The position numbers and the translations under genes were made by a program. A stretch of 64,000 nt of DNA from Dipetalonema caudispina. Its lineage: Eukaryota > Nematoda > Chromadorea > Rhabditida > Onchocercidae. Where the stretch lies: positions 61,644 through 125,643 of the forward strand of contig JABVXV010000179.1 in NCBI GenBank assembly GCA_013365325.1, given 5' to 3'. The notes beneath the pieces were generated by a model that saw only the letters and a list, made by a program, of their open reading frames with translations, made no database searches and was not told the origin of the DNA. Positions 1 through 14,312 of this stretch are shown here, one piece after another; the stretch's first letter is position 1, and each line of letters begins with the position of its first letter.

Positions 1-24
1 CTAATATATCTCTAATGTTTTCAG

Positions 25-3000
25 GCGCTTTAAACGGATTTTTTGCTGTAAACGATCTTATTTGCGCCGATTCACTGCCGAAGCTATTGCATTTTTGTTG
101 CGGAAGTCGAGTGCAATCGGAAAGCTTGTCGAATTTTTGGCAAAAACAGCACACAATGTAAAAATTATGTATTATTAGTTAAAAGAAAGGTCAATAAATG
201 GGCTGATCTGTGCTTCTAAAGAGTCTAAAATTCGAAAGTAAAATACCATCTAAATGCAGGAAATCGACAATTCATTGCTTATTGATGGCATATCTCGACT
301 GTATTTCAATGCTCTGAAGATTACCAGAGGACAATTTCACAGTACGGCTCCTCAAGCAAGTCTTTGTATCGACTCGATTTATTTTCCTTTTGTTTTCATA
401 CGCAAAATGTCCACCAGACGCACGAATTTTGACTAAATTATTTTATAATGAAACAGCACATAATGTAACGTATGTTGATGTCAGTTGAATTATAGCTTTT
501 GTCAGAAATTTTGCGAGCATCATTCGAAATTGAGGAAAACGATGTCCGAAATGTTGCGATCCAGATTTTGGTAGGCACAATGTGTCAGTGTAGCATTTAC
601 ACATCGAAGGAATATAGTGCATTGCTTGTAGATATTATTCTGGTAAGCTCTCGTTATCTTGGAGGAATTCTTTAAATTTTTAACATAGCAAATTATTTCC
701 ATTAACTTTCTTATATTCAGATTTGTGGTTTCTTAAAAGTTCCTGCTACTTTTCATAAGAGATCAATAAGCATGTCTTATCTCATAAAAGACAAAAGAGA
801 AATCAATAAGCATCCTGTGATAAAAGAAAAAGGATAGTAATGAGTATAGTGAAAGTTTATTATGGTTTTATTTTTTATCACGAAGCTGAAATTGGCAAGG
901 TAGAATTTCGTTCTTCTTTACAAATATTTCGAATTCCTAGCATTAGAAAAAGCTTTTAGAAGCAGTACAAGTTAGCCATGGTATCACTGGACACAGTGAA
1001 GAGTTCTGCATTGGCCAAACTCTTAAATGCCTGGATAAGCCAAAAGATGGGCAGATCGTTACATAAGCCATCATCTCTGTTTCAAGTTATAATAGATGGT
1101 GCGAAAAGTAGAGATGGAGAAATGGACAGAGAGACTATTGGATTGCTGAGCATTGCAATCGCAAGGTTAATTTGATGACGTACTTTTCGATTTTTTTGGA
1201 ATCTCAACCGTTTTTGTTCTGGGAAGTGTTAATTTATGATAATGAAAGGCTAAGATCATACTTTTTAAATTTGATGTTATCGTTCAGCTGGCAATTCTGC
1301 AATTGTATTAAGCAATCCTGTTATAGCTTTTCATAGTTTGAAAACGATTTCCCCACTGAATCGTCCTTTTGAAAACGTACTTTCAGTATTATCAAGAAAC
1401 TGTTCATGATGGTGTATAATATCAAATTATGTGTAGTATTGTAACTTTCAAAATTATCCTTCTATTTCACTAATTTAAATCATTTTGCAAGAAGTTGAAC
1501 TCTGGGAGGGACGTTTGAGTATTTTCAGGTATCACGGCGATAGTGAATTACATGTGTTGATTACTACAGCAGTACGTATTCTTATGAGTAGTGACCGAAG
1601 GTTCATTTTGGTGTTTTTTCATTTGTATGTTTGAGTCAGCTACAAGTTAGAGTCTGCTATTTTATCCAAGATTTTCCACAAGAATATTATCATTTCTATC
1701 TTTAAGATGCTTTTGCATTTTAAATGACACTTCCAGATATGATTTCGATGTGATATTAGATTTCCTTTGCGAGATTTCCGATATTCCTCTGTTTGATATT
1801 TGGATAATGCCTATTGTTGGTACATTTATGTCACGGCTAATTGTACAAAAGGACGCTCAGATCGTTAGAAAAATTTTTACATTTTATGCAAATATATGCA
1901 ATAAACGAAGACCGATTTGGAAACATAAAGGTAACAAAGTGATTTGTAAGAATTAAAGAGTCGGAAAGGATACAACTACTGGTATAGGTAATATTATATT
2001 ATTCTTCAGAGGTGCGACACTGCTTCTTCGATATATCCAATCATGTGGAAGTACGCAATCAACTCTGTGATATCCTGAAATTGGCAGATAAATTTGATGC
2101 AGAAATTGTGGGTTGCTGTCTGATGACATATCCTTGGTTGTGGACTCAGTCCGAAAATCCGAAAGGTAATGCTGGAAAGTCATGCGATATATGTTAATAC
2201 ACGTGATGTAATTGAACATTATCATTTTTGCATGTTTTTATTCTTTCACTCCTTTTCTCACACAAGTTATGAATTTTAGTATTTCCTGTATAAGAGGTGA
2301 ATAAAGTATAAAGTAGTAACATGGGGAGATGTGCTCGTTAATCAATGACTGATGTATATTTTGTTTCAGAAATTGCTGCCGTGTTCAGGATTCTCGTAAC
2401 TTCAATGAGTAGCTTAGACAGCATCGATGCTCGTTTATCTCTTCTTGCTGCAAATGCTTGCTTTTTATTTGATCCCAGTTTATTCAGACAGTTCACTCTT
2501 GATACTTTGCTGAAGTATTACAAAAATATGGGAAATAACGAAGCAGCTCTTCGCACGTTGGCTTTGTTGTTACCGTTTGTTGGAGATTCTGAGGAACTGG
2601 GAAATGTTTCTGCTATGAGCAAGGTTACAGAGTTTTATTTGTGACTTTGTGAATCGGCAACAAGTGATAGTAATTAGTGAAATTACTTACATATTCATTT
2701 TCCAATTTCAAAGATTGTGAAAGGAGTCACAGCAATTTTATTAACTATACATATATAAATTGCATACACATAAGGACGATGGTCAGTGTTGCGCTAATTT
2801 TTGAAGGAATTCACTCACTGTTGTTCGTTTTTAAACTTCATTAACTGAAGAAATTTTTTTTCATTAAAGTAAAGAGATTTTTTATATATTTTTGTTGCTT
2901 AGTGATTGGTTTTGTAAGTTCGCTGTTTGTGCTAAAGAAGAATGGATTTTAGAGGTGCAATTTCGAGCACTTGTTTGTGTAGTGTATGAGATTAAATTTT

Positions 3001-6000
3001 GTTCAGCACTTTATGAAGAGGAACTAAGAAAGCTGCAAATTTGTGTACATATCAGGTGTACGCTATTATAATTAAGCACAAGTTCTATGTTTTTATGAAA
3101 ATATACATTTGTAAGTCTTAATTGGTATCGATGGCGTTTGCACATCTTTCGTGATCTCTGAATGTATTATGTTAGTGTTTAGCAATTGGAGCAGTTATTT
3201 GTTTTGCTCTTGAACCTGATGGATTTCAAAACGGCATTCTCTGCATTACCATTATTTTTAAATTTTGCAGTTATTTATTTTTTTTTCTGGAATTTACATT
3301 GGTTCTTATAGGTTGCTAATGAAATTTTGCCAATGTTTGGCCACTGGAGCAGTTATGTGCGGCAAGTCGCTCTGGAAGTTTTGTCTCATTTTAATATTCC
3401 AATGAATAATACGAAGAACAACGATGATACAACTGTAAATCTTTCTCGTACTCTTCTTTTTATGAATTGATTAGTTCTAATAATCTGAAATTTCAGTTTG
3501 ATTTTAAAATTTGGAAGTAAATTAAGAAGGGTAAATTAAAATTGGTTTCTTCTTATTCAGGTTTTAAGAAATTTGTGGACCTTGATTTGGAAAAGAATTT
3601 TTTAGGTTGAAGTAGAAAGTGTTTTTAATCTTCTCCTACGATCTGAAAGAATACCATGGACTTTGGAAGAATACAGGACGCGTTTGATGACTCTACGTCA
3701 GCTGACTTACGGCGCGCATACAAAACATATGCCACAGGGCTTTGATCTAATAATTGAGACGGTGAGTTACTTTCATCCAATTGTAAGTTTAATTTATCAA
3801 TAATTTACTTTTTTTTTTGAAAAATTAGCTGAAATTGCCAGCATAAGTAAACGATAAAACTAAAAGGCGAGATCTTCTGTTACCAAATGATGTATATTGT
3901 TTAGATACCTTTACGTGTTATTATTGGCAATCTTTATGAACCATTTACGATTGCATGGAACGAGCTAAAAAATATTATCCAAGATTATGCTTATGGATTA
4001 AGTATTGATGCATTCTTCTCACTGTTTTTGCCTTTTGTCGACCAAAAGAGGTTTAAGAGTCAGTATGGTTTGTGTTTTTAAATATTATTAATTTGATCGT
4101 CTCAATATTCTTATGCTTGAGCTTTGAGTGGTGTTATGTGTTCCAGTTGTATTTGAATTATGTTCTTGTCCTGATGATATCCTTATTATATTGACTGCGG
4201 TCTTTCTGTTCTGAATTTTGCCATTGATTAAGAATGAATTTGATTCTAGTGTTACATTTCTCATTACAGTTATATCTGGAAATATTGGTAGTTCAAATTG
4301 TGATGTGCTTGACAAAATGACAGTTATCGCTGACAAAAGTCCGCGGAATTACGGGGTATTTCGATTGGAGATGTTCAAGATTCTTAATCGCATTAGTGAT
4401 TTGTGTGAGCGTCGAACGAAGCTGCTAAGTCCTCTTTTCATCCATTTTTTGAGGTATGCATAGTTTTTTGAATCATGCAAATATAACAGAAAAATTTTAT
4501 TAGCTTGTTTCAACTTTTAATTTGTTGATGCTGGATACATTGGAATTTTTCTTTTAATTATCACGTTGTATTGCTTCAACACATCTTCACTGATGAGTAA
4601 TGCAAGCATCAGCGAATAGGTATTAATAGTAAAGTATGATAGTGTTAAATGGTGCTGACTAAATTTCACGAAACTGTCTTGACAAAATACTGCTAAAATT
4701 GCTAGAAGCACTGTTAGGTAAATTAACGGGTAATAATTTAGAAATAAGACAGCATATCGTTGTATATGACATGATCAAGTCAGTTATATTGTACAATTCC
4801 AGCACATTAATTTGCTCAGTTCTTTCGGATTGCAGAAATGAATATCAACATGGAAATTTGTTGGAGAGACAAAAAAACATCTTACTAGTGACTTCATCTA
4901 ATGTTCCTCGTTCTGCAGATGAGGATGAAGAGAAGGATGTTGTTAACGACGATCCACAACTGTTAGTTTATTGAATAGATAGAGTAGAGAGAGTAAAGAT
5001 CATTTCTTTCTGTTTTTATGCATGTTGATACAACGTAAATGATTGAGATTTGGCGCTGAAAAATCAGAAGATAATTGCAAAAAGACAGAAGAGGAGGAAT
5101 GCACCGGACGAAAACTCATTAGGAATAGCCTGATTGCTCTTCTGGAATTGTTCGCAAACTTTACTTCACCACAAACTATTTATATGGCCAGTGAAATTCG
5201 AGATTTATATGACGAGGTAAATAGCAACTCTTATATACTTCTTTTTTATTTTATGTCTCAGTGACGTTTAGCTAATTATTTGGTTCTTAACTATGTTGAG
5301 TAAGATAGGATGTCATATCGACAAAAATTTTTTTATATCTAATATCAGATTTGTCCTGTGCATGCTTTTGTAGTAATTGTATTCTGTTTAGCTTTTGATG
5401 GTCGGTGATGAAGCAGTGCAACAACGGGCATTGAAATGCATATTTACCTATGATTACAAATACCTTACACCCTACAGGTTTCTCTTTAAGCTTTAATAAT
5501 TCTGTGTTTCAAAGCTTAAAATTAGACTCAATCCGAATGTTGGAGTAGACGACTTAAAGTTCGGTTTTATTGAAACATTTTGAGGAATTTGGATGAACAG
5601 TTTTTATATTGTGTTGCTTTGAAGGGGGCTTTTTGATGAAAGGTTATTATTACAGAGAATATCTAGAAAATTTGGTGCCGGAAAGAACTTTAATTAGTAA
5701 TTTGGTGAAGTTTTCGATTGATGATCATAATTCCGTGATTGACAGCAGTCATCGTGCTGATGTTATGCCGATTGTGTTGAGGTTAGTGTTTCGGTAGTAC
5801 ATATTTTTTTCCCAATTTTAGTAGTTCGAATATCACTTTTTTTCTCATTTATAGTTTCGGATTGTTAGAAAAGCTGAGCTCTGCGAGTAGGTGTCAGCTT
5901 TGTTCCCAAATTTTATTCTTTCAGGCTTCTGTACGGAAAATGCAACATATATTGTAAGAAAGATATGATGGAACGACGTGCAGCTATATTCCGGTTTCTT

Positions 6001-6235
6001 GCTGGGTGCACAGCAGATGAATTGGATTTTTTTTTGAAGATGCTCTTTGCACATTTGCTGAAAGTTATTGGTTGGTGTTTGTATTACATGAGAATACTGT
6101 TACTCAATTTAAACATATACAGGTAAACATCAGTTCTGAAGTTGTAGGTGAAGAGCAGTCGCTGGAAATATTTTGTAATCGAACAGTTTCAACTTTTGAC
6201 GCTTTTTCAATGGTTCCGTTACAAGTCATCAAAGG
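25..6235 (+). CDS. UTP20: UTP20 homolog, 5' part (18 exons; N-terminus outside window)
   Basis: UTP20 is a very large HEAT-repeat scaffold of the nucleolar SSU processome, needed for 18S rRNA maturation. Exons: 25-157, 260-359, 506-642, 960-1165, 1529-1600, 1737-1930, 2010-2165, 2370-2623, 3312-3434, 3606-3761, 3905-4050, 4292-4453, 4836-4961, 5048-5216, 5392-5477, 5656-5781, 5925-6063, 6123-6235. All junctions keep phase. Compared with remembered human UTP20, the first exon (TAEAIAFLLRKSSAIGKLVE) falls near human residue 205. Later landmarks match in order: EEYRTRLMTLRQL, IPLRVIIGNLY, LLSPLFIHFLR, HRADVMPIVLR and AAIFRFLAGCTADEL. An acidic DEDEEKD stretch occupies the usual variable linker. 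The sequence begins inside the gene, so no start is given. The last exon leaves two bases (GG) that complete a Gly codon with the exon at 18649. Family assignment is firm; a few edges (A2/A3, A5, A12) are best-phase choices. Confidence 0.94.
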
Positions 6236-6394
6236 GTTCGCCTTTCCTTACGTTAATATAGCTATTTTTGGTGCATGAAAGATAGAGAAGAAAACAAGGT
6301 AACGTACACAGTAGGTTAGCACATCTGTTTGCTAGTTCACTGCAGAAGTGAATAGTTGTTTCCCTTTTTAAAGAGCGAGATATCAGCTTAGCTC

Positions 6395-6400
6395 TTTATT
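6395..6400 (-). terminator. Polyadenylation signal of the nested LRR gene
   Basis: AATAAA on the minus strand lies 50 bases past the LRR stop codon. Transcription should end before the UTP20 exon at 6123-6235, leaving the two transcripts overlapping only in UTP20 intron sequence. Confidence 0.6.
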
Positions 6401-6449
6401 TGGCTAAATTGAAATATTTTTATGTTAAAATTTTCCGCAAGTAATATAG

Positions 6450-6905
6450 TTAATTCAAAATTATTAACAAAAATAGAAATAGAAGATTGGAGAGAGTACG
6501 AATTGAATTACAACTGCCGGTGATACTGTCTGCTGTGCATTTTATACGATTCGTTGAAGTGTAGGCATTGTGAAGTGTTACACCACCACCAGCTTGATCA
6601 GCGCAACGGGTGTCATCGAGAGGTTGTTCGTAGGCTGCATTAACGCTTTGATAATATTCAACCCACTTGCCAATCCAATTTAGTCGGCAGTCGCATGTAA
6701 TTGGGTTACCCTGAAAATAGTTTGCAGTTGCACTACGTTTTGCTTTTAAAAAAATTGGAGAATTTATTTAACAAATATATAAGATGCTTCGGACGTTTTT
6801 TCTTTTTTGTCAGTTTTTTTGTTTCGCAACTCTTTAATCAGTAACAAGAGTTTTATTCGAAAATAATCTTACCGATCTGAACGACTATTCTACTTTCTAA
6901 TATTT

Positions 6906-6937
<32 letters not shown>

Positions 6938-9900
6938 CAGCATTATTTCCTTTGTTAAGTCCCTTTCCCTCGTTTTCTGTTACAGCTAAATGTTGAGGTC
7001 CTCATAAGTTCATTTCATATCTTAAAACTGAGATGTGAGATGAGGCTCAGTAGTACTTCCGATTTGCGGTCAGTTAGGAAATCATATATTATAATGATTT
7101 CTTGAATACCTACCGTTAATTGTAGATTATATAGTATAGTGCCGTGCTGATTGAGCACTGGTGGTTTAGTATGTGGAAATGGTTCGAAGGTTTGTAAGTG
7201 GTTGTTCTGTAGTGAAAGTGACAGGAAATTAATGGCAGTTAAGGTATTGAATGCCGATGATGGAAATACTTCTATTTTGGTATCACGTATCGTTAAGTCT
7301 ACTTTATAACCACGTAGCTGTGCAAATGCACCCGTATCAATCTGAAGAATGTTCATTCAGCCACAGTTTTGAATTTTGATTCAGAAATAAAATTAAAGTC
7401 ACGCCTTCTATGTTTTGACAAATCTTTACATTAAGCTAGAGAGTTACATAATTGCTTGAGGAAATTAAGCCTTATCGAATTTCGTTGCCATCAAGTTTTA
7501 AGATTTGTGATACATTGCCTATATATATATTATGCAAAAATTTTCATATAAGCCAGTGAGAATGCCTGCAAAATTTTCGGTGACATACTTTAAATAACTG
7601 TTTTCCGGTGATTGTAATCTTTCGTAATAATCTAAGATCACCACTGTATATCTGCTTTGTCAGGCGTGTTTCTCTTATTTCTATAGCCAGAGTACGTAAT
7701 GGAGGTAGATGTTTGAGGATATCTGATATGTTATAATCTTGTACACTGGGAAGGTTGTAAATCTGAAAGATGTGATGAATTTTAGATTTTTAATGGAAAA
7801 GATTATTATTTATAGTGATAAACTGCAGGTGTTAGAGATGGGTATGGTTGTGCATTAAATGATATGAATCTGTTAAGATAATTACATAAAGATTGCGTAG
7901 ATGACGTAAATTTCGAAATGAATGTGGTTCCGGTAGACGGACTAGCTCCTCCATATCGCACAATCTGAGCGTTTCAAGCTGAAACATTAAGATGAACCAT
8001 TCATTGCCCTCTAATATGGGACAATTACTTAATGGTGATCGAAAGCAAAAAAAAAGCTTTCTACTCTGTTTTATAAGAAATAAGTAGTTGCATACATTGT
8101 ATAGATTTCGAAGATGTCTCTCCGTGACTTTGATAACTGGATTCCCGGTAATGTTCAGATGTTTCAATTCAACAAGTTCGGCAAACATCTCCGAATCAAG
8201 TTCTTCAAAATTATTGTAAGAAATATCGAATGTTGCCAATTTTCGATTATTGAACAATTGTGCTGCGTTCACTTCATGAATTTTATTGCTGGAATTAGGT
8301 TTTTTTAGATTTCTGAGACTGAAATGCATTTAATTAAGTAAGAGTAAGATTGCTAAAGTTGTTGGCGTTAAAATCAAATACTAAATCTAAATTTGTCACT
8401 TCAGACATAACATTCTCACATAAATCAGAGTAAAAAGGTAACATTCTCACATAAATCAGAGTAAAAAGGTATTGAGATATGAGTCAGGAGTTAACTACAT
8501 ACTGAGTTAGGGTTGACTGTTTAATGAGTCCTAAATGAATCGTACAGGCTGTGCAAAAGACTTCACATAATTAAACGTTTACTTTTATAATAAAATTTAT
8601 TGCTTACTTGCTGATATTCAAATGTCGAAGTCCATGGTTATCAATTTTTGGTAGTGAAAATAAACCTGTATTTGCTAGGTCAAGTGTTTCGATAGCGTTA
8701 CTCAGGTCCTGGAAAGCTTTTGGGGTTATACATTTTCTTAAATGAACAGTTCAAATTGGAGTCAGACTTTCTAGGGTTTTTCCCATCTGTTTTACATTTC
8801 CTTCAGTGCATCAGTCTAGACGAATTTTGAATTCAGTGTTAAAATAATCGTTGGAAAGTGTTACTCGAAATGCATGTGGGTTCCATGATGTAATGGGATT
8901 GTGGCTAATATCCAGTTTTATCAGCTTTTGCACCCTTGAAAATGCCGCTTCCTCAATGGTTTCGATATGGTTATCAGCCAAAATTAGTTCCGTTAGATTT
9001 TCCAAGCCATCGAAATCGTTTGCATTTATCGATCGGATTCGATTTCCCTCAATTATGCTATATTCATATTGCCCAAAAAATGTCAATCTTATAATTATTG
9101 TAGTCAATAATCCATTCCATTTTAATATTGAAAGTACCCTTAGATTCAGGTTAGTAAGGCTGCTTTGAATGGAACTGAATGCGTGTTGGGGTATTTTCTT
9201 GAGTTCATTGTAAGCCAGGTCAAGCTTATGGACATTATTGGCTCCAAATGTATCTATATCCATGCTAATGATGGCATTATTTCGCAGTATTAGAGAGTTG
9301 TAAATATTCTGCAAATTTGTTTATTAAAGATTGTCATCGTTGAACTTAATTTAAATGAATGGTATTTTCATGATTAATTTCGTTGAAATATTTTCAGACA
9401 TTTACATATAATCAAAAATTCGAATTTCTTAAAAAAGATGCATCTCTACACCCAGTTTTCTAAAATGTGATCTCCCGCTGTTTCTGATCGCAATATATAC
9501 ATTGTTCTGCATCACAATGGTCCAAAATATAGAAAGATGCAAATTTTGAGTCGTTTTGAAGCCCTTAATTTACCTGCTTTGTAAAGGTACCCTTATGTAG
9601 TATCCTGAGATAATTATGAGATAAATTGAGTTCGGTGAGCCATCCACACATTGCGAACGCATCGCTTTGTATTTCGATCAGTTCGTTATGATCTAGTTTG
9701 AGGACTTTTAGTTGACCGAAATCATACAACATATTTTTGTTGATTGATTGTAATTGATTATGCGCTAGATTGAGGTACGTCAGGGTTCGCTTTGCTGAAT
9801 GTAAGTCAATCCTGCAAGTAATTCCGAATTGATTTGAAGTGGAATTAGAAAGCTGTTGAAACTGACTCAAACTTCAATTATTATGTAGCAGGAAGAAATA

Positions 9901-12900
9901 TAACTTCGACATAGGAATGGTCGGTGGGAGGAATTCATTGTTTCCATATCTTCTAATACTTCTCAATAATCTGTTTGAAACGAAATTGTAGACCGTAGTA
10001 AGTGAACGGACTGATCGAGTCATCGAAGCTTTCTTTCCATACTTTAACTTCAAATCAACCACACTGTATTTCTTGAAAATAACTTACGTAATGATACGAT
10101 TGTGTGATAAGTCAAGGTGTTTGATATTTACCAGACTTTGGGCCAGAAATGTAAAGTCAAATGTCCGAAGTTGATTATAACTTAAATCGAGTTGCTCTAG
10201 ATTATTTAAATTGACGAATGTTGCTTTGCTTAATTGTTGCAGACGGTTCCGAGCCAACGATAAATTCTCTAGGGTTGGTATATCACTTATCGACCGTTCC
10301 ATTGTCATGTTGATCGCATTTCCTGCCAAACTGAGCTGGCGTAGATTACGTAGCGACGAAAATGTCTGCAGAAGTTTTCTTTACTTCAAAAAATTATAAA
10401 GGAAAAATTGATCTTTTTTTCAAAAAATTTCATCGAAGCAAGTTGACAATTGCTTATAATTGTTCATACCTGGAATTCCAGCTATGGGATATTCTTATTC
10501 CTAGTTCACTTTATAGCCAGAACTGCAGATCATATATTGGCTTTGCTCGGTGTTCATTGTGCATTTTTTTTAGTGACTTATTTGTGAATAATCCTAGTTC
10601 AGTATTAATTTTGTCCTGATAAATTTTCTTGTTGGAAAATCAAGTTTTGTTTCCAACCATCAAATGATTCGAAAACTTACTAGTGTCTGAATACTTGTTA
10701 GCTTATTGTTGTCAAGTGTAAGCTGTTCCAAACTGTCCATACTGTTGAATGCTGCAGTGGAAATATAGTCAATTTGGCCGTAAGCCAAATTTAGGGAACG
10801 TAAATTTGGTGCAGAGTGCCCAGGAAATGTGCGATCTGTGATTTGCTGAAGTTTTGTACGGGTAAGCGACAGCCGTTGCAAATATTGAAGACCGTGGAGG
10901 ACGTAATCAGGTAGAATTCTTATCGGATTGTCATCCAAAAGCAGGTGTCGTAGTCGTTTCATATTACCAAGGGCAGAAATGGGGAATTGATTGAGTTGGT
11001 TACTCTAAAATGAAACATTTTCAAATGAGGACGTATAATATAATAGAAACGGCTGAATATGTTATCAAGTTATGTTTTTTATAGGCAAAGTCTTCAGTTC
11101 GTAATGGCGGGTGTTTTATTTTAAAAAAAGAACCGATCCTACTAACAGTTACCTGTAAAAAGAGGGACTCAAGACCTTCGAGTCGTTCGAAGGCATTGTC
11201 ATTAAGATAGCTGATACGGTTGTGCGATAGATCCAGGTATGCTAATGAGCTCATGTAGAGAAAAGCACCAGAATCAGTAATATTTTCGATCGAGTTTCCA
11301 GCTAGATTCAACTTTACTAAGCTTGTCCCAGTACCATCAAATTTTCCGAAAGCCAAGCGTTGTATGCACCGTATTCTGTTTTTCGACAAATCGAGATGTC
11401 TTAATCTACTCATTCCATTTAGTACTTGGGTTGGTATCTCGGTTAGACGATTAAATGCTAGGAGAAGTTCGGTTAAAAATGGTTTCAGGTTATTGATCGT
11501 GTTGTTATCCAATCTGTAAATGATAACTCACTTATATTTCTTAAAGCGATTATGGTAGGACCTAGCACTTATAAAATAATGAAATTGAAATGATTTAAGT
11601 TTGCATCAATGGAATGTGGTTAGTTATGATTATTTTCATGGTATATTGATTTATGAGAGTTTATCGATTCATATTAAATTACTATGTGCTAATTTCAGTT
11701 TCTTATTGACTAAAATTTATTTTTTCCATTTCACTCCATAGGTTAAAGAAGGAAGTTAACTCACACAGTCAGCTTGTTACCATTCATATTTAAAATCTCC
11801 AATGTCCGCAACGGCTGCAGGGCATTTGGTAGTTGATGTAATTGATTCTCTTCTAAATTCATCCATTTCAACGATTTGGCCATATTTTTGAATGTACTTG
11901 CTGGTATATGTACTATTTTGTTGTAGCTTAAGTCTATTTGTTGCATTTGACTGATTGAACTGAAAGCAGCTCCGGAGATTGTTGAAATCTGGAAGTTAAA
12001 AGTTAACTTCCGGATCTTTTCTGTAGCTTTGTATCTTTCGTGCTCTGCACTTTTAATTTAAGTCTCTTGACTGAGAATTGATTGACCAGTGCTTTACTTC
12101 ATTTATGAATGTTATGCATTAGATTTAATAAGATCAATTTCCATTTCTAGTTTGATTTCTGAAATTATAATGTTCCAAGATTTTACCTGATTATAGCTTA
12201 AATCTAGCCGACCAAACTTCTGGAAGCTATCAAAAGCGTTATCTTTAATATATCTGATTCGATTATTGCTTAGTTTTAGATCGATTTCCGAAATAAATTT
12301 CACTTCGGGGTTGTTAGCAACTTCAGTGATATTATTACTCTCCAGGTCTAAAGTTCGTAATTGTTTCAATTCTCGTAACGCGAGATATGGTATCTGGAAA
12401 TTTGGTATATATGTTCGGTACATTTTAATATTTACATCTCTTTCTCTCATTTGATGTTTCATAATACTGTCATCATACATTCATTATATACGAAATTTGA
12501 TTTGGATGCTCACTGCTGAGTTCTACTGCAACGGGACATTGCCCTTTGCTAGTTAACATGACAAGTATGGCGTTACTACATGTCGATAAAATATCGTAAC
12601 ATGTAGTACGTTGTTTCGATTTTTGAAATTTACTTGATAGGATCTTAGCCTAATATTTAAAAATTATCTGGAAGATTTTGATATTGAGAAAAATAAGTGG
12701 ATGCATGTTGTTACTAGTTCTTATCAATATGAGCTTGCAAGCTGTCGAATTCTTTAGCGATCATTGGAAACAGGAAATTATGAATTCTTTGTAACAGCTG
12801 AAGTCTCTCTTTTTATCCCTCTCTTGCATGCTTTTTGCAGTTCTCCCTTCAAATTCTTCTCTTGCTTTGAAATTTTACTGTCATGACCACTACCATTGCC

Positions 12901-14312
12901 TTATGTTGATCCTTTGCTTATTATAAGTTCATCTTATAAGCCTCATCCCCCCATTTTTTTTCAGATTTATGAAAATTCTTAAGTTGATGTATATTCTTGA
13001 CTAGTAGCTCTTGAATGCTTCTTAGAATTTTAAATATTTTGTAACGGAGATATGTAAATGTAACTTGAGTAGTTTTCAATGAAACTTTAAATTTTCTAAG
13101 AAGCTAGTTTATATCATTGAAAAGGTACAGTTTGATGAGCAGATGAAAAGCGAGTCTAGAAATTTTCATAGCTTTGTGAAATCGGCAAATTTTCGATGAA
13201 CTCTTTTTTATCATGATTTTTTAAAAGTCTGTGATTGTTTCATTAATCACAGCTTTTTAAATAATTTGATTTTTTGAGTTTTTGGGTATGAACAAATATT
13301 GCCGTGAAAAATATGATGGATACCTCGGGGATCAGGTTGTTTTTCAAATCCAAGAACCAAACTGTTGTTGGTAGTGCTAGTTTTTCTATCTCAATGATCC
13401 GATTATTTGAAAGCGTTAACACTTGCAGTGGCAGTCGTAAAAGCGATTTTTTCGGTAACATACTTATCTGTAAGAAACGATTATTTTGAAATTCTGAAAG
13501 TATTGTGAACCGGCTGCTTGAGATTTTGCAGTATATAATGGTAGCAGGATTAAAATGAGCTTGATAACCTGATTATAGTCGAGATGCAGGTAATGAAGAT
13601 TTTTGAGTTGAGTTTCATCGAATGTATCTGATTTAATTTCGGATATCATATTATGAACCAAATGCAGGTGCCGAAGCTGGTAAAGATACGTCATCGCCCA
13701 CGATGGTATTGACGTCAGACTGTTCTGATTCAACGTCAGTTGATAAAGTTTGTTCTGAAAGAAAAAAAAAGATGATTAAAGTATCTTGTTACCATCCTTC
13801 AATTAATCAATTTCTGATGTATTAGAAGCATCCTTTTACGATGCTTGAAAGATTAAAAATTTTTTTAATTTGGTTTTCGAAATGTCCGACAAAGTAAAGG
13901 ATAGATTCTTCGACCTCAAGACCGCGAAAAGCGTTGACGTTGATTGTTTCGATGTGATTATTGGTGAGATCGAGAGTTTGAATGTTGTGATGTTTGAATG
14001 CATCCTGACTGATAAACGTCACACTACTGTGCATAACTGATAGTGCAACAATATTGTAGACCGTATCCTAAAATGAGCATAAGTTATTCATTTTTCTATC
14101 TAATATTTGCCTTAATCAGGTGCTATAAATAACCTAGTGATGGAAATTTTGAAATCAGACTAACATTATGAGAGAAAAGTGATCGATTATCGTATGGAAT
14201 GGTTGGTATGATTGTCCACGCTTGTCGGCGACATTTCACATGAATGTTACCCTCATCGTCAAGATTTTCGCAACCGCACGCTTTCCATTTGGAGTATGGT
14301 GTTGGGTCGAAT
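6450..14312 (-). CDS. Chaoptin-like GPI-anchored leucine-rich-repeat protein (18 exons; first exon not found)
   Basis: Large extracellular LRR protein of 1231 visible residues. Minus-strand exons, 5' to 3': 14165-14312, 13915-14067, 13569-13754, 13324-13467, 12187-12393, 11765-11988, 11153-11513, 10681-11004, 10088-10365, 9574-9811, 9138-9308, 8865-9047, 8608-8708, 8096-8318, 7886-7978, 7589-7762, 7114-7341, 6450-6710. Every junction is GT..AG and in phase. The first exon holds an N-terminal Cys cap (WKACGCENLDDEGNIHVKC). Then come roughly 35-45 LRRs, for example LVKLNLAGNSIENI, LEQLDLSYNQLRTF and LTELNLSHNYLRIL. The last exon opens with an LRRCT (GNPITCDCRLNWIGKWV) and ends in NSIRTLSNLLFLFLLIILN plus stop. 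That hydrophobic tail ending at the stop, with small residues (SITGSC) before it, is a typical GPI-attachment signal. The start codon and signal peptide are missing and must lie above 14312. A cell-adhesion or receptor role is a family-level inference. Confidence 0.9.
6908..6937. repeat. Poly-T tract of 30 bases
   Basis: Uninterrupted T run in the last LRR-gene intron, followed by CAG on the plus strand. It could resemble a plus-strand acceptor, but no UTP20-like exon follows. Confidence 0.85.
8408..8469. repeat. 31-bp perfect tandem duplication in an LRR-gene intron
   Basis: Two back-to-back copies, 8408-8438 and 8439-8469, both beginning taacattctcacataaatc. They lie between exons 8608-8708 and 8096-8318 of the nested gene. 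Perfect identity suggests a recent duplication. Confidence 0.9.

Noticed and set aside
4699..4835. Open plus-strand frame between UTP20 exons
   Set aside because: The protein continues in phase from 4453 directly to 4836 (R-NEYQHG), matching UTP20, so this is intron.
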